From Pseudomonadota bacterium (GTDB taxonomy: Bacteria; Pseudomonadota; Gammaproteobacteria; Ga0077536), in contig JADJYF010000004.1 of NCBI GenBank assembly GCA_016719885.1, positions 101,001 to 165,000 of the forward strand: a DNA stretch of 64,000 nucleotides. The letters are read 5' to 3'. A program made the translations under genes and the position numbers. Every line of letters begins with the position of its first letter. Positions within the stretch are counted from its first letter, which is position 1. The notes below the pieces were generated by a model. The model made no database searches. It was not told where the DNA came from and was given only the letters and a program-made list of their open reading frames with translations. Shown in pieces: positions 53,277-61,308 of the stretch.

Positions 53277-55385
53277 TCAGTGACTCGCCGAACTGGACGG
53301 TGCGGCATTGGCGTCCAGCACCTGCGGCACCGTCGCCTGGCGACGAATGTAGTGACGCAGGGTCTCCAACTTATGGTCATCCAGTTGCTTGAAATTCGGC
53401 ATGCCGAGCGAGCGACGCTGACCATTGACGACAATTTCCTTGAAGGCCGCCGCGTCGAGCGGCATCGGCGAAGCGCGCAAATCGGGCGCATAGCCACCTG
53501 ATACCGCGCCGCCGCCGTGGCACATCGAGCACGATTCCTTGAACAGCCAGCTGCCTTCCTCGGCGAGCTTGTCGTCGACCTTGAAATCCGGCGCCGCGAT
53601 CGGCTTCGGAAAGAACGGCGGGTTCTGTTTCGGGATCGCCATCTTGCCATCCAGCGCGAAGGTGAACACGCGCCGCACTTGCGCTTTGTAGGCCCAGCCG
53701 TGCTGTGCCGCGATCGAGCCGACCATCGACGCACCGGTGCCGCCCCAGCCGACCAGCAGCGACACGTATTGCTTGCCGTCGACGGTGTAGGTGACCGGCG
53801 GCGCCGAGATGCCGTGACCGAGTTCGGCATTCCACAGCACCTTGCCGTCGGTGGCGCGGTAGGCGACGAAGCGGCCGTCGGTGCGGCCCTGGAACACCAG
53901 GTTGCCGTGGGTCGCGAGCGTGCCGGCGTTCCAGATGCCGGGCAGCGGCTGTTCCCACACCAGCTTCTGGGTGGCGGGATTCCAGGCGCGCAGCATGCCC
54001 TTGCCCGCATTGGCCGGGGCATCGCCGCGCAAGGTGTCGATGGCCGGATCGAAGGCGAAGTCGGGCGACTTCCAGGTCTTGAGCGCGATGGCCTTGTCGT
54101 TGAACAGGCCCGGCATCTCCAGCGACGGAATGTAGACCAGCTGGGTGTCGGGGCTATAGGACATCGCATGCCAGCTGTGCACGCCCACCGCGCTCGGCCA
54201 CACCAGTTCTTCGCCGTCCTCGTAGCGCGCGCCCTTTACTTCCACCGGCCGGCCGGTCTTGAGATCGATGCGTTCGGCCCATGTCACCTTGCCGAATTTC
54301 TCGGCCGACAGTAGTTCGCCGTTGGCGCGGTTGATGATGTAGAAGAAGCCGTTCTTGGGCGCGTGCAACAGGGTCTTGATGGTCTGGCCGCCGAACTTCA
54401 TGTCGGCCAGCACGATGTCCATGTTGGAGTTGTAGTCCCAGGTTTCGCCGGGCGTGGTCTGGTAATGCCACTTGTATTCGCCGGTGTCGGCGTCGAGCGC
54501 GACGATTGAACACAGGAACAGGTTGTCGCCGCCGCCCGGGCTCCTGATCTTCTGGTTCCACGGTGAGCCGTTGCCGGTGCCGATCAGCACCTGGTTGAAT
54601 TCGGGGTCGTAGGTGATGCCGTTCCACACCGTGCCGCCGCCGCCGTGCTTCCACCACTCGCCGTTCCAGGTCTTGGCCGCCATTTCCATGGTCTTGTTTT
54701 CGAAACCGTCGGCGGGATTGCCGGGCACCACCCAGAAGCGCCACGCCTGCTTGCCGGTTTCGGCATCATAGGCCGTCACGTAACCGCGTGCCGGACCCCA
54801 TTCGGTGCCGCCGTTGCCGATGATGACCTTGCCCTTGAACACTTTCGGCGCACCGGTCACGAACAGCGCCTTGCGCGGGTCGAGGGTCATGGTGTTCCAC
54901 AGTTCCTTGCCGGTCGCGGCGTCGATGGCAATCAGACGGCCGTCAACGGTGGCGTTGTAGACCTTGCCTTGCCAGTAGGCGAGACCGCGGCTCGAATCCC
55001 ACATGATGCGCAAGCGATCACCGGCGGTGTCGATGACCTTCGGATCGTAGGTCCACAGGAGCTTGCCGGTTGCGGCCTCGACCGCGTAGACCACGTTGTA
55101 GCTGCCCGGGAAGTACATCACGCCGTCGACCACCAGCGGCGTGCCGTTCAAGGAGCGATCGTTGGGCAGGTCCATGACCCAGGCGACGCCGAGCTTGTCG
55201 ACGTTCTTCTCGTTGATTTGATCGAGCGGGCTGAAGCGCTGCTCGCTATAGGTGCGGCCATAGGCGGCCCAGTTGGCGCCATCGTGCTCGTCGGCCAGGG
55301 CCTTGTCGTCGATGGTGGCGGCGGCGTGCGCGCCGCTGAAAGCGAATGCAAAGAAAAGGGCGATGGTGACGAGCAATGGGCGCAT
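53277..55385 (-). CDS. PQQ-dependent alcohol dehydrogenase with C-terminal cytochrome c
   Basis: A 702-residue periplasmic quinohaemoprotein: signal peptide (MRPLLVTIALFFAFAFSGAHA), eight-bladed PQQ propeller with several W-motif repeats (DAATGKELWNTMT, DAETGKQAWRFW, DTGEYKWHYQT), the active-site region GETWDYNSNMD, and a cytochrome c domain with CSMCH (Cys619, Cys622, His623) and a likely Met662 axial ligand. The vicinal Cys-Cys disulfide of methanol/ethanol dehydrogenases is missing; the region reads RIMWDSSRG. It oxidises alcohols to aldehydes or ketones. The GGGGAGGA Shine-Dalgarno is just upstream of 55385. Confidence 0.93.
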   Translation of the reverse strand: MRPLLVTIALFFAFAFSGAHAAATIDDKALADEHDGANWAAYGRTYSEQRFSPLDQINEKNVDKLGVAWVMDLPNDRSLNGTPLVVDGVMYFPGSYNVVYAVEAATGKLLWTYDPKVIDTAGDRLRIMWDSSRGLAYWQGKVYNATVDGRLIAIDAATGKELWNTMTLDPRKALFVTGAPKVFKGKVIIGNGGTEWGPARGYVTAYDAETGKQAWRFWVVPGNPADGFENKTMEMAAKTWNGEWWKHGGGGTVWNGITYDPEFNQVLIGTGNGSPWNQKIRSPGGGDNLFLCSIVALDADTGEYKWHYQTTPGETWDYNSNMDIVLADMKFGGQTIKTLLHAPKNGFFYIINRANGELLSAEKFGKVTWAERIDLKTGRPVEVKGARYEDGEELVWPSAVGVHSWHAMSYSPDTQLVYIPSLEMPGLFNDKAIALKTWKSPDFAFDPAIDTLRGDAPANAGKGMLRAWNPATQKLVWEQPLPGIWNAGTLATHGNLVFQGRTDGRFVAYRATDGKVLWNAELGHGISAPPVTYTVDGKQYVSLLVGWGGTGASMVGSIAAQHGWAYKAQVRRVFTFALDGKMAIPKQNPPFFPKPIAAPDFKVDDKLAEEGSWLFKESCSMCHGGGAVSGGYAPDLRASPMPLDAAAFKEIVVNGQRRSLGMPNFKQLDDHKLETLRHYIRRQATVPQVLDANAAPSSSASH

Positions 55386-55482
55386 GTTTCCTCCCCGAGC
55401 GATGGCCATGTGGTGTGCGCGCCGGTGTTTACCGGCGGCAGCCATGGTAACGGATCGGGGGCGGATGGGGAGGCACGCCGTG

Positions 55483-55542
55483 AATGTGCGAATAAATTCG
55501 CACCTACAGGCGCCGTTGTAGGTGCGAATTTATTCGCACATT
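55483..55542. repeat. REP-like family A divergent pair
   Basis: Minus-strand 55483-55507 and plus-strand 55518-55542 copies share the same internal variant (GAATAAATTC form), making a perfect 25-base inverted repeat with a 10-base loop. It lies upstream of the PQQ gene and downstream of the SnoaL-like gene. Confidence 0.83.
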
Positions 55543-55555
55543 CATTCAAGGGTGC

Positions 55556-55588
55556 AAAAAAAACGGCCGGACCTTGCGATCCGGCCGT
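55556..55588 (-). terminator. Intrinsic terminator of the SnoaL-like gene
   Basis: A 9-bp stem (55563-55571 with 55580-55588), 8-base loop and, on the minus strand, a run of eight T. It starts 15 bases beyond the stop codon. Confidence 0.9.
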
Positions 55589-55602
55589 CCTTCATCGAAG
55601 CA

Positions 55603-56061
55603 TCAAGCGTCGGCGTTGAAGATGTCGCGATGCAGCTTCCAGGCGCCGCCTTCCTTCTTCCACACCACGATGTACTTGCCGGCGCCGAGCACCGCGCCGC
55701 CGTCACCCTTCAAGGTAAAGGCGCCACACTCGTTGGCGGTGGTGCCGAGCTCGTCGACTTCCTGGGTCTTGAGCACCACGGACTTCACGCCCTGCGCAAT
55801 GGCCGCGGCCCAGAAGCCGGCGATGTTCTTGGCGCCCTTCTGCGCCGGCGCGCCGGGCGGCATCAACAGGGCCTTCTTGCTGTAGCAGGCGGCAACGGCG
55901 GCGGCATTGCCCGCGGCCAGGTGGCCCATCAGCACCTTGTTGGCCGCCTTGATGGCGTCCTTGGTGCTCAGCTTCTTGGCCGGTGCCGCTTTCTTGGCCG
56001 CGGGCTTCTTGGCCGCAGCCGGTTTCTTCTTCGCGGCAGCGGGTTTCTTCTTGGTCGCCAT
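55603..56061 (-). CDS. SnoaL/NTF2-like protein with histone-H1-like Lys/Ala-rich N-terminus
   Basis: A 152-residue protein. Residues 1-32 are a Lys/Ala/Pro tail of repeated KKPAA units as in histone H1 or AlgP-type bacterial proteins. Residues 33-152 form an NTF2-like/DUF4440-type domain (DAIKAANKVLMGHLAAGNAA ... YIVVWKKEGGAWKLHRDIFN). The combination suggests a small cone-shaped dimer bound to DNA, RNA or acidic surfaces through the basic tail, but no such function is known to me. AGGGAGAA lies 6 bases before the ATG at 56061. Monocistronic, with its own terminator. Confidence 0.78.
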   Translation of the reverse strand: MATKKKPAAAKKKPAAAKKPAAKKAAPAKKLSTKDAIKAANKVLMGHLAAGNAAAVAACYSKKALLMPPGAPAQKGAKNIAGFWAAAIAQGVKSVVLKTQEVDELGTTANECGAFTLKGDGGAVLGAGKYIVVWKKEGGAWKLHRDIFNADA

Positions 56062-56255
56062 GAACGATTCTCCCTGTAAGACAAGATGGGTTGGTTGGGG
56101 CTGCTGCTGCGCGCCGAAGAAGATCACGACATCCCCCGACGCGTTCATCACGCGTCACTGTCGCTGGCCTCGACCTGCTTACCCGTGGGTGCGCATCGGC
56201 AACCCCCTAATAGTAGATCAACCCGCATCCCGTGTAAGCGGGTCGCGCAGCGCGC

Positions 56256-56987
56256 TCAGGCGCCCCGCGCGGCCGCCAGGATGTCTTTCAGTTCGGCGAG
56301 CGTGGCGATGTTGTGATCGGCGCTGACGTTGATGCGGCCGGTCTGCAGCGGTGGCGGCAGGCCGCCGTCGAGGATCAGCGCGGTGCGCATGCCGACCGCG
56401 TTGGCGCCGATGATGTCGTGCTCGGGAGAATCGCCGACGAACAGCACGTCGCCGGCGGCGAGGCCCGAACGTTCCAGCGCGACCTCGAAGAAGCGGCGGT
56501 CGGGTTTGCACGATTGGGCGGCTTCGGAACTGGTCCAGTGATCGAGAAAGCGATCCAGGCCTTCGCGCGCGATCAAGGGCTCGAGCATGTCGTCGTCGAT
56601 GTTCGACACCACCGACAGGTAGAGGCCGGCGTCCTTCAGGTGGCGCAGGGTCTCGACGCAGTCCTCCTTCAGCACCAGGCAGTCAACGATCGCGGCACGA
56701 TGCGCTTCGCGATACCAGTCATGCACCGCTTCGTCGTGGGGCGCGGCCAACAGGTCGGCGAAACGCATGAAGGTGTCGTGGAAGAAATCCGCGTGCAGGT
56801 AGTAGGCACGCTCGGCATAGGCGAAGGTCATGTCGCGCGAAGCCTGGGTATAGGCTTCGCGGATCTGGTCGCGGCCGGCTTTGACGCCGAGACGCGTGAC
56901 CGCTTCCACCAGCAGCGGCGCGGTCGCGCGTGGTACGTTGCGATAGCTGAACAGCGTGCCGCCCAGGTCGAAAAATACGCCTTGCAT
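56256..56987 (-). CDS. HAD-superfamily phosphatase
   Basis: A 243-residue haloacid dehalogenase-like hydrolase. Motif I FFDLGGTLFS with Asp7 as nucleophile (the second Asp is Gly-shifted, as in some HAD members), motif II SVVSNID, motif III Lys in CKPD, motif IV GDSPEHDI. The four-helix cap insertion after motif I indicates subclass I. It likely dephosphorylates a small phosphate ester. The start at 56987 is 11 bases after the surE stop (56998), so it is co-transcribed with surE. Physiological substrate unknown. Confidence 0.88.
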   Translation of the reverse strand: MQGVFFDLGGTLFSYRNVPRATAPLLVEAVTRLGVKAGRDQIREAYTQASRDMTFAYAERAYYLHADFFHDTFMRFADLLAAPHDEAVHDWYREAHRAAIVDCLVLKEDCVETLRHLKDAGLYLSVVSNIDDDMLEPLIAREGLDRFLDHWTSSEAAQSCKPDRRFFEVALERSGLAAGDVLFVGDSPEHDIIGANAVGMRTALILDGGLPPPLQTGRINVSADHNIATLAELKDILAAARGA

Positions 56988-56997
56988 GGGTGTTTCC

Positions 56998-57777
56998 TCA
57001 GCCCAGCACACCGGCCAGCCTGGCACGCCAGGCCGCGTCGGTGAAATCCATCTTGATCGGCGTCACCGCCACCGCCTTGTCGGCGATGGCGTGCAGATCG
57101 GTGTTCTCGAATTCGTTGCCGCTGGTATAGGCAATCTTCACCCAGTAATAGGGCTGCGCACGCGCGTCGACACGCGGCATGATGGAAAACGAACCGGGCG
57201 GACGTTGGCCCTGGGTGGTGAGTCGCACGCCGCTGATCTCGGCCACCGGCACGTCGGGGAAATTGATGTTGATGAACGAGCCCGCCGGCCAGTCCTCGAG
57301 GCCGACAACCTTGCGCAACAGCTCCGGGCAACGGGCCGCGGCCGGCGCGAAGTCGGCCACCGCGCCGGGCGCGCGCACCTGCGACAGGGCAATCGAGCGA
57401 ATGCCGAACAGCGTGCCCTCCATGGCGGCGGCGATGGTGCCGGAGTAGGTGACATCCTCGGCCAGGTTGGCGCCGCTGTTGATGCCCGACAGCAACAGCG
57501 TCGGCGGCGTGTCCGCCATGCACTGCGAAAGCGCCATCAACACGCAGTCGGTCGGTGTGCCCGCCACCTGGAAGCGCTTGGGGCCGAGCGCCTGCATGCG
57601 GATCGGCAAGGTCAACGAGATCGAATGACCCGCGCCGCTGCGTTCCTGGTCGGGGGCCACCACCCACACGTCGTCGGTGATGGTGCGCGCGATCTCTTCC
57701 AGGAGCTTGATGCCGGGAGCGTGGATGCCGTCGTCGTTGGTGATGAGTATGCGATGGTGAGGGTGGGATTTGTTCAT
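56998..57777 (-). CDS. surE: 5'/3'-nucleotidase SurE
   Basis: A 259-residue SurE family acid phosphatase with the metal-binding ILITNDDGIHAPGI (Asp-Asp), PDQERSGAGHSI, GTPTDCV, and SGINSGANLAEDVTYSGTIAAAMEG signatures. Hydrolyses nucleoside 5'/3'-monophosphates and exopolyphosphate; linked to stress survival. Length is standard. In many gammaproteobacteria surE sits with pcm and rpoS; here it is next to a HAD phosphatase and a DUF486 gene instead. Confidence 0.96.
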   Translation of the reverse strand: MNKSHPHHRILITNDDGIHAPGIKLLEEIARTITDDVWVVAPDQERSGAGHSISLTLPIRMQALGPKRFQVAGTPTDCVLMALSQCMADTPPTLLLSGINSGANLAEDVTYSGTIAAAMEGTLFGIRSIALSQVRAPGAVADFAPAAARCPELLRKVVGLEDWPAGSFININFPDVPVAEISGVRLTTQGQRPPGSFSIMPRVDARAQPYYWVKIAYTSGNEFENTDLHAIADKAVAVTPIKMDFTDAAWRARLAGVLG

Positions 57778-57801
57778 GGCCGCGAGTATAGCGAGATAAG
57801 T

Positions 57802-58158
57802 TCAGCCGCCGAACCAGCGACTGCGGAAAACGAAGTACACCGCGCCCAGCAGGCACAGCGCCGCCCACAGGTAATCGAGCTTGGGCGGCTCCTTCATGTA
57901 CAGCCAGGCGAAGGGCACGAACACCGTGAGCGTGATCACTTCCTGCAGGATCTTGAGCTGGCCGAGCGACAGCGCGCTGTGACCGATGCGATTGGCCGGC
58001 ACCTGCAGCAGGTATTCGAACAGCGCGATGCCCCAGCTCACCAGCGCCGCCACCAGCCAGGGCTTGTGATTGAGGGTCTTGAGGTGCGCGTACCAGGCAA
58101 AGGTCATGAACACGTTGCTGGCGGTCAGCAGACCGATGGTGGCGAGAATGGGATGCAT
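57802..58158 (-). CDS. DUF486/DMT-family small membrane protein
   Basis: A 118-residue membrane protein with four transmembrane helices (about 5-22, 35-53, 68-88 and 94-112), matching DUF486, a four-helix half-transporter related to the drug/metabolite transporter superfamily, presumed to dimerise. NVFMTFAWYAHLK and the C-terminal LGAVYFVFR fit the family. Substrate unknown. It lies 24 bases upstream of surE on the same strand. Confidence 0.87.
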   Translation of the reverse strand: MHPILATIGLLTASNVFMTFAWYAHLKTLNHKPWLVAALVSWGIALFEYLLQVPANRIGHSALSLGQLKILQEVITLTVFVPFAWLYMKEPPKLDYLWAALCLLGAVYFVFRSRWFGG

Positions 58159-58239
58159 GGCGGGCAGGCTTCCGATGATGGCGTCGCGACGGGCGCCGCC
58201 ATTCTCGCACGCGACGTGGTGATTTCCAGGCGGCGCGCT

Positions 58240-58686
58240 TCAGCCGAGGCGACGGCGCAACCAGCGCAGCACGGCGCCGAGCAGCGGCAGTTCGGCGTAG
58301 ACCTGCGCGGCGGCATCCCAGTAGTCGCGGTGTTCTACCACGCGGCCATCGTCGCCGAAGCGCAGGTGGGTGACGCCGTGGATGAGGCGCTGGCGCGCCG
58401 GTTGCCAGTCACGCAGGCGATAGTGGAAGTCCCACACCAGCACCGCGCCGTGTTCCTGCACGGCCGTTTCCAGCACCACGAAGCGCGGTTCGACGAGGCG
58501 CTCGAACATGCGCTCGAGCAGCGTCGTGAGCGCCGCCGCGCCGTGCACGTCGTTGAACGGATCGACGAAGTGCACGTGCCCGGCGTAGACCTGTGGCAAG
58601 GTCGCGAGCGTATCGCGCGTGAGGTGCTGCCACCACGCACACACGCGTTCGACCCGCGGGTCGGCGAAGTTCAGCGCGTCAGCCAT
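58240..58686 (-). CDS. NTF2/SnoaL-like protein of the CFA operon
   Basis: A 148-residue SnoaL-like (NTF2) domain with VHFVDPFNDVHGAAALTTLL and HLRFGDDGRVVEHRDYWDAA. It is the last gene of the seven-gene minus-strand operon and overlaps the SDR stop by 16 bases. In other proteobacteria this NTF2 gene sits in the same neighbourhood as the CFA-synthase-like gene, next to RpoE/ChrR. It may bind or transform a lipid-derived intermediate, by analogy only. The start at 58686 fits the overlap and the domain length. Confidence 0.82.
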   Translation of the reverse strand: MADALNFADPRVERVCAWWQHLTRDTLATLPQVYAGHVHFVDPFNDVHGAAALTTLLERMFERLVEPRFVVLETAVQEHGAVLVWDFHYRLRDWQPARQRLIHGVTHLRFGDDGRVVEHRDYWDAAAQVYAELPLLGAVLRWLRRRLG

Positions 58687-59447
58687 CGCATCAGCGGCAG
58701 GTAGAGCGGCGCCGGCAGCAGCGCCAGCGTCTTCATGACCTGGGTGAAACGCCGCGGGAAATGGATCTCGAAGTCGCCGCGCGCGAGCCCGGCGATGATC
58801 GCATCGGCGGCGACGGACGCATCGACGAGGGCCGGCATCGGAAAAGGATTGTTGGCGGTGAGGGGCGTGCGCACGAAGCCCGGGTTGACCACGCTCACCG
58901 CCACATCGTCGTTGGCGAGTTCCAGATACAAAGCCTCCGCGAGGTTGTTGAGTGCCGCCTTGCTCGGCCCGTAGGCGAGACTGCGCGGCAGGCCGCGATA
59001 GCCCGCCACGCTCGAGACCAGCACCAGGCCGCCGGCGCGCACCGCGCGCAGGCGCGGCAGCACCGCCGCCAGCACGTTGTAGACGCCGCCGAGATTGGTG
59101 TCGAGTACGCGCCGCGCGTCGGCCAGCGTGAATTCGGCGATGCCATGGGGCTGGTAGTCGCCGGCCAGCATCACCACCAGGTCGTATCCGCCCCAGCGCG
59201 TCACCAGCGCCTGCTCGGCCGCGGCCACGCGCTCGGCGTCGGTGACGTCGAGCGGCAATGCGCAGGCGCGCTGCTCGTCGTAGGGTGCGATCAATGCGTC
59301 GAGCAGCGCGCCACGACGCGCCGACAGCGCCACCCGTGCGCCGCGCGCCAGCAGCGCGCGGGCGAGGGCTGCGCCGATGCCGCTGGACGCGCCCAGCAAC
59401 CACACGCGCTTGGCGGACCAGTCACGGATTGGGTGGTTCATGGCCAT
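58671..59447 (-). CDS. SDR-family oxidoreductase of the CFA operon
   Basis: A 258-residue short-chain dehydrogenase: GASSGIGAALARALL, VMLAGDYQPHG, VSSVAGYRGLPRSLAYGPSKAALN with Ser, Tyr and Lys. The C-terminus (MKTLALLPAPLYLPLMRWLTR) is amphipathic and hydrophobic, suggesting membrane association, as in lipid-acting SDRs. The ATG at 59447 is two bases past the MFS stop and overlaps the downstream NTF2 gene. Probably modifies an acyl-chain or a carbonyl group formed during lipid oxidation; inference. Confidence 0.88.
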   Translation of the reverse strand: MAMNHPIRDWSAKRVWLLGASSGIGAALARALLARGARVALSARRGALLDALIAPYDEQRACALPLDVTDAERVAAAEQALVTRWGGYDLVVMLAGDYQPHGIAEFTLADARRVLDTNLGGVYNVLAAVLPRLRAVRAGGLVLVSSVAGYRGLPRSLAYGPSKAALNNLAEALYLELANDDVAVSVVNPGFVRTPLTANNPFPMPALVDASVAADAIIAGLARGDFEIHFPRRFTQVMKTLALLPAPLYLPLMRWLTR

Positions 59448-59449
59448 GT

Positions 59450-60754
59450 TCAGGCGGCCCTGGCCCGAATCATCTTGCATGGTCGCGCGGCGCCGCGCAT
59501 CAGCAGCAGGCAGGCGGCGCCCTTCAGACCACAGGGCAGCAGCGCGTAGAGCAAGGCGAGCGGGCTGACATCGGCGAACCGCACGCGCGCGCCGTCGCCG
59601 AGCGCATCGAGCAGCGGCAGCGCGATGCCTGCCGCCAACGCCAGGCTGAGCTTGGTCACCAGCGCCCACAGGCCGAAGTAGGCGCCGCCCGTATTACCGC
59701 GCGCGGTGCTTCCATCCTCGTCCATGCTGGTTGCCAGCAGCACCGGCGGCAGCGCGAGATCGGCGCCCAGCGCGCAGCCCGACACCACGCAGATCACGAG
59801 GTAGGGCAGCACGTCGCCGTGGCCGAGCAGCGCCGCGCCGGCGAACGCCACGATACCGGTCGACATGCCGAGCAGCCACGCACGTTCGACGTCCAGGCGT
59901 CGCGCCAGCCATGGCCACAGCGGCATGGCGAGCATGCCGGCGACGAAATAGCTGCACAGGAACAGCGGCGCCAGCGCCGCTTCGCCCAGCACCTGGTCGA
60001 CATAGAACAACACCAGCGTGGCGGGGATGGCATTGGCCGTACCGTTCAAGGCGAACACGCCCAGCAGGTGGCGGAAGCGTCGATTGGCGAGTGGCCGCAG
60101 CACGGCTCGCCAGTCACCGCCCTGCGCGGCATGGCCGTGCCACGCGCGTGCCGGCGGCGACAGGTGCACGGTGATGATGGCGGCGAGCAACAACAGCACC
60201 GCGAGCAGCGCCGCGAACCCGCCGTAGCCGGCGCGCGTGCCGGCCATCATCACGCAGTAGGACGGCAGCAGCACGCCGGCCAACACGCCGAGCAGTGTGA
60301 GTGCCTCGCGCATGGCGGTGATGCGGGCGCGCTCTTCGAGCTGCTCGGACAGTTCCGCGCCGTCGGCCTGGTAATTGATCTGCACCATCGCGAGCGCGGC
60401 GTGCACCAGCATCAGCATCGCCAGCAACCACGCGCCGATGTGCGGCTGGGCCCAGGCCGGCGGCATGAACAGGCCGAGCGTGGCGAGCGCCAGCAGCGGC
60501 ACGCCGCCGATTATCCAGGCGCGCCGCCCGATGCCGCGCGCGCGGGCGCGATCGCCCCATAACCCGAGCCACGGATCCTGCACTGCGTCGAGCGCGCGTG
60601 CCGCCAGCAATAGCAGGCCCTGGGTACCGAGCGCGAGCCCGAACTGCTCCGCGTAGAGCTTGGGCACATGCACGTAAAGCGGCAACGAGAGCATGGCCAG
60701 CGGCACGGCGAGCGCACCGTAGGCCAGCAGCCGTGCGTTGGGCAGGCGCGTCAC
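59450..60754 (-). CDS. GPH-type MFS transporter
   Basis: A 434-residue, about twelve-helix membrane protein of the MFS_2/GPH (melibiose-like) family, seen from DPWLGLWGDRARARGIGRRAWIIGG between helices 2 and 3. The start is GTG 60754, overlapping the upstream stop (GTGA). A similarly placed 'sugar/cation symporter' is known in the Rhodobacter singlet-oxygen regulon; its substrate is unknown and sugar transport is doubtful, since lipid (Spns/MFSD2-like) transport also occurs in this superfamily. The open frame extends to 61246 in antisense of no coding value. Confidence 0.88.
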   Translation of the reverse strand: MTRLPNARLLAYGALAVPLAMLSLPLYVHVPKLYAEQFGLALGTQGLLLLAARALDAVQDPWLGLWGDRARARGIGRRAWIIGGVPLLALATLGLFMPPAWAQPHIGAWLLAMLMLVHAALAMVQINYQADGAELSEQLEERARITAMREALTLLGVLAGVLLPSYCVMMAGTRAGYGGFAALLAVLLLLAAIITVHLSPPARAWHGHAAQGGDWRAVLRPLANRRFRHLLGVFALNGTANAIPATLVLFYVDQVLGEAALAPLFLCSYFVAGMLAMPLWPWLARRLDVERAWLLGMSTGIVAFAGAALLGHGDVLPYLVICVVSGCALGADLALPPVLLATSMDEDGSTARGNTGGAYFGLWALVTKLSLALAAGIALPLLDALGDGARVRFADVSPLALLYALLPCGLKGAACLLLMRGAARPCKMIRARAA

Positions 60755-61308
60755 GGCGTGCGCGCGCCGTCGCCGAGCAGACGCGCGCGCAGCCGCGGCG
60801 CGCTGGTGTCGACGCGCAGCCAGATGCCAAAGAAGGCGTCGACGAACGCGGGGTCGCGAATGCTGGCGAGGTAGCCGCGCGCGGAATAGAAGCGCGCCTC
60901 CTCGCCCGGCAGCGCCAGGCCTATCAGCCGATCGCCCTTGCGTACGTCGGGGAACACCGCGCGCATGTCCCGCGCCCAGCGGGCGAGCTGCGCCTCGTCG
61001 CGCCAACCCTGCTGGCGGATCTCGGCGATGCTGGTGTCGACCAGCGCGCTGGCGTCGATGTCGAGCGCGTATTCGAGATCGAGGGCGAACGGCTTTTCGG
61101 CGTGAAAGGCGCGCTCCGTGGTCCACAGGCGCGCGGTGTAGACCTTGAAACCGAAATGGCGCATGTCGGCGCTGCCGATCAGTGCCAGCGGCGGCGCCTC
61201 GTCGCGCAGGGCGGCCGGCAACTCCCTGGCGAGTGCCGGCGCGCACAGCACGAGGCTCAGCACCAGCAGCAGGCAGCCCCGACGTGCGAGACTTTTCTCA
61301 ATGCGCAT
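60751..61308 (-). CDS. Exported chalcone-isomerase-like protein
   Basis: A 185-residue exported protein with a signal peptide (MRIEKSLARRGCLLLVLSLVLCAPALA) and a chalcone-isomerase-like fold (GFKVYTARLWTTERAFHAEKPFALDLEYALDIDASALVD, then LPGEEARFYSARG and a final FFGIWL). Bacterial members lack flavonoid chemistry and are thought to bind fatty acids. It overlaps the CFA-synthase-like gene by 11 bases and the transporter by GTGA. Periplasmic localisation next to a membrane lipid-modifying enzyme suggests lipid binding, an inference. Confidence 0.83.
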   Translation of the reverse strand: MRIEKSLARRGCLLLVLSLVLCAPALARELPAALRDEAPPLALIGSADMRHFGFKVYTARLWTTERAFHAEKPFALDLEYALDIDASALVDTSIAEIRQQGWRDEAQLARWARDMRAVFPDVRKGDRLIGLALPGEEARFYSARGYLASIRDPAFVDAFFGIWLRVDTSAPRLRARLLGDGARTP

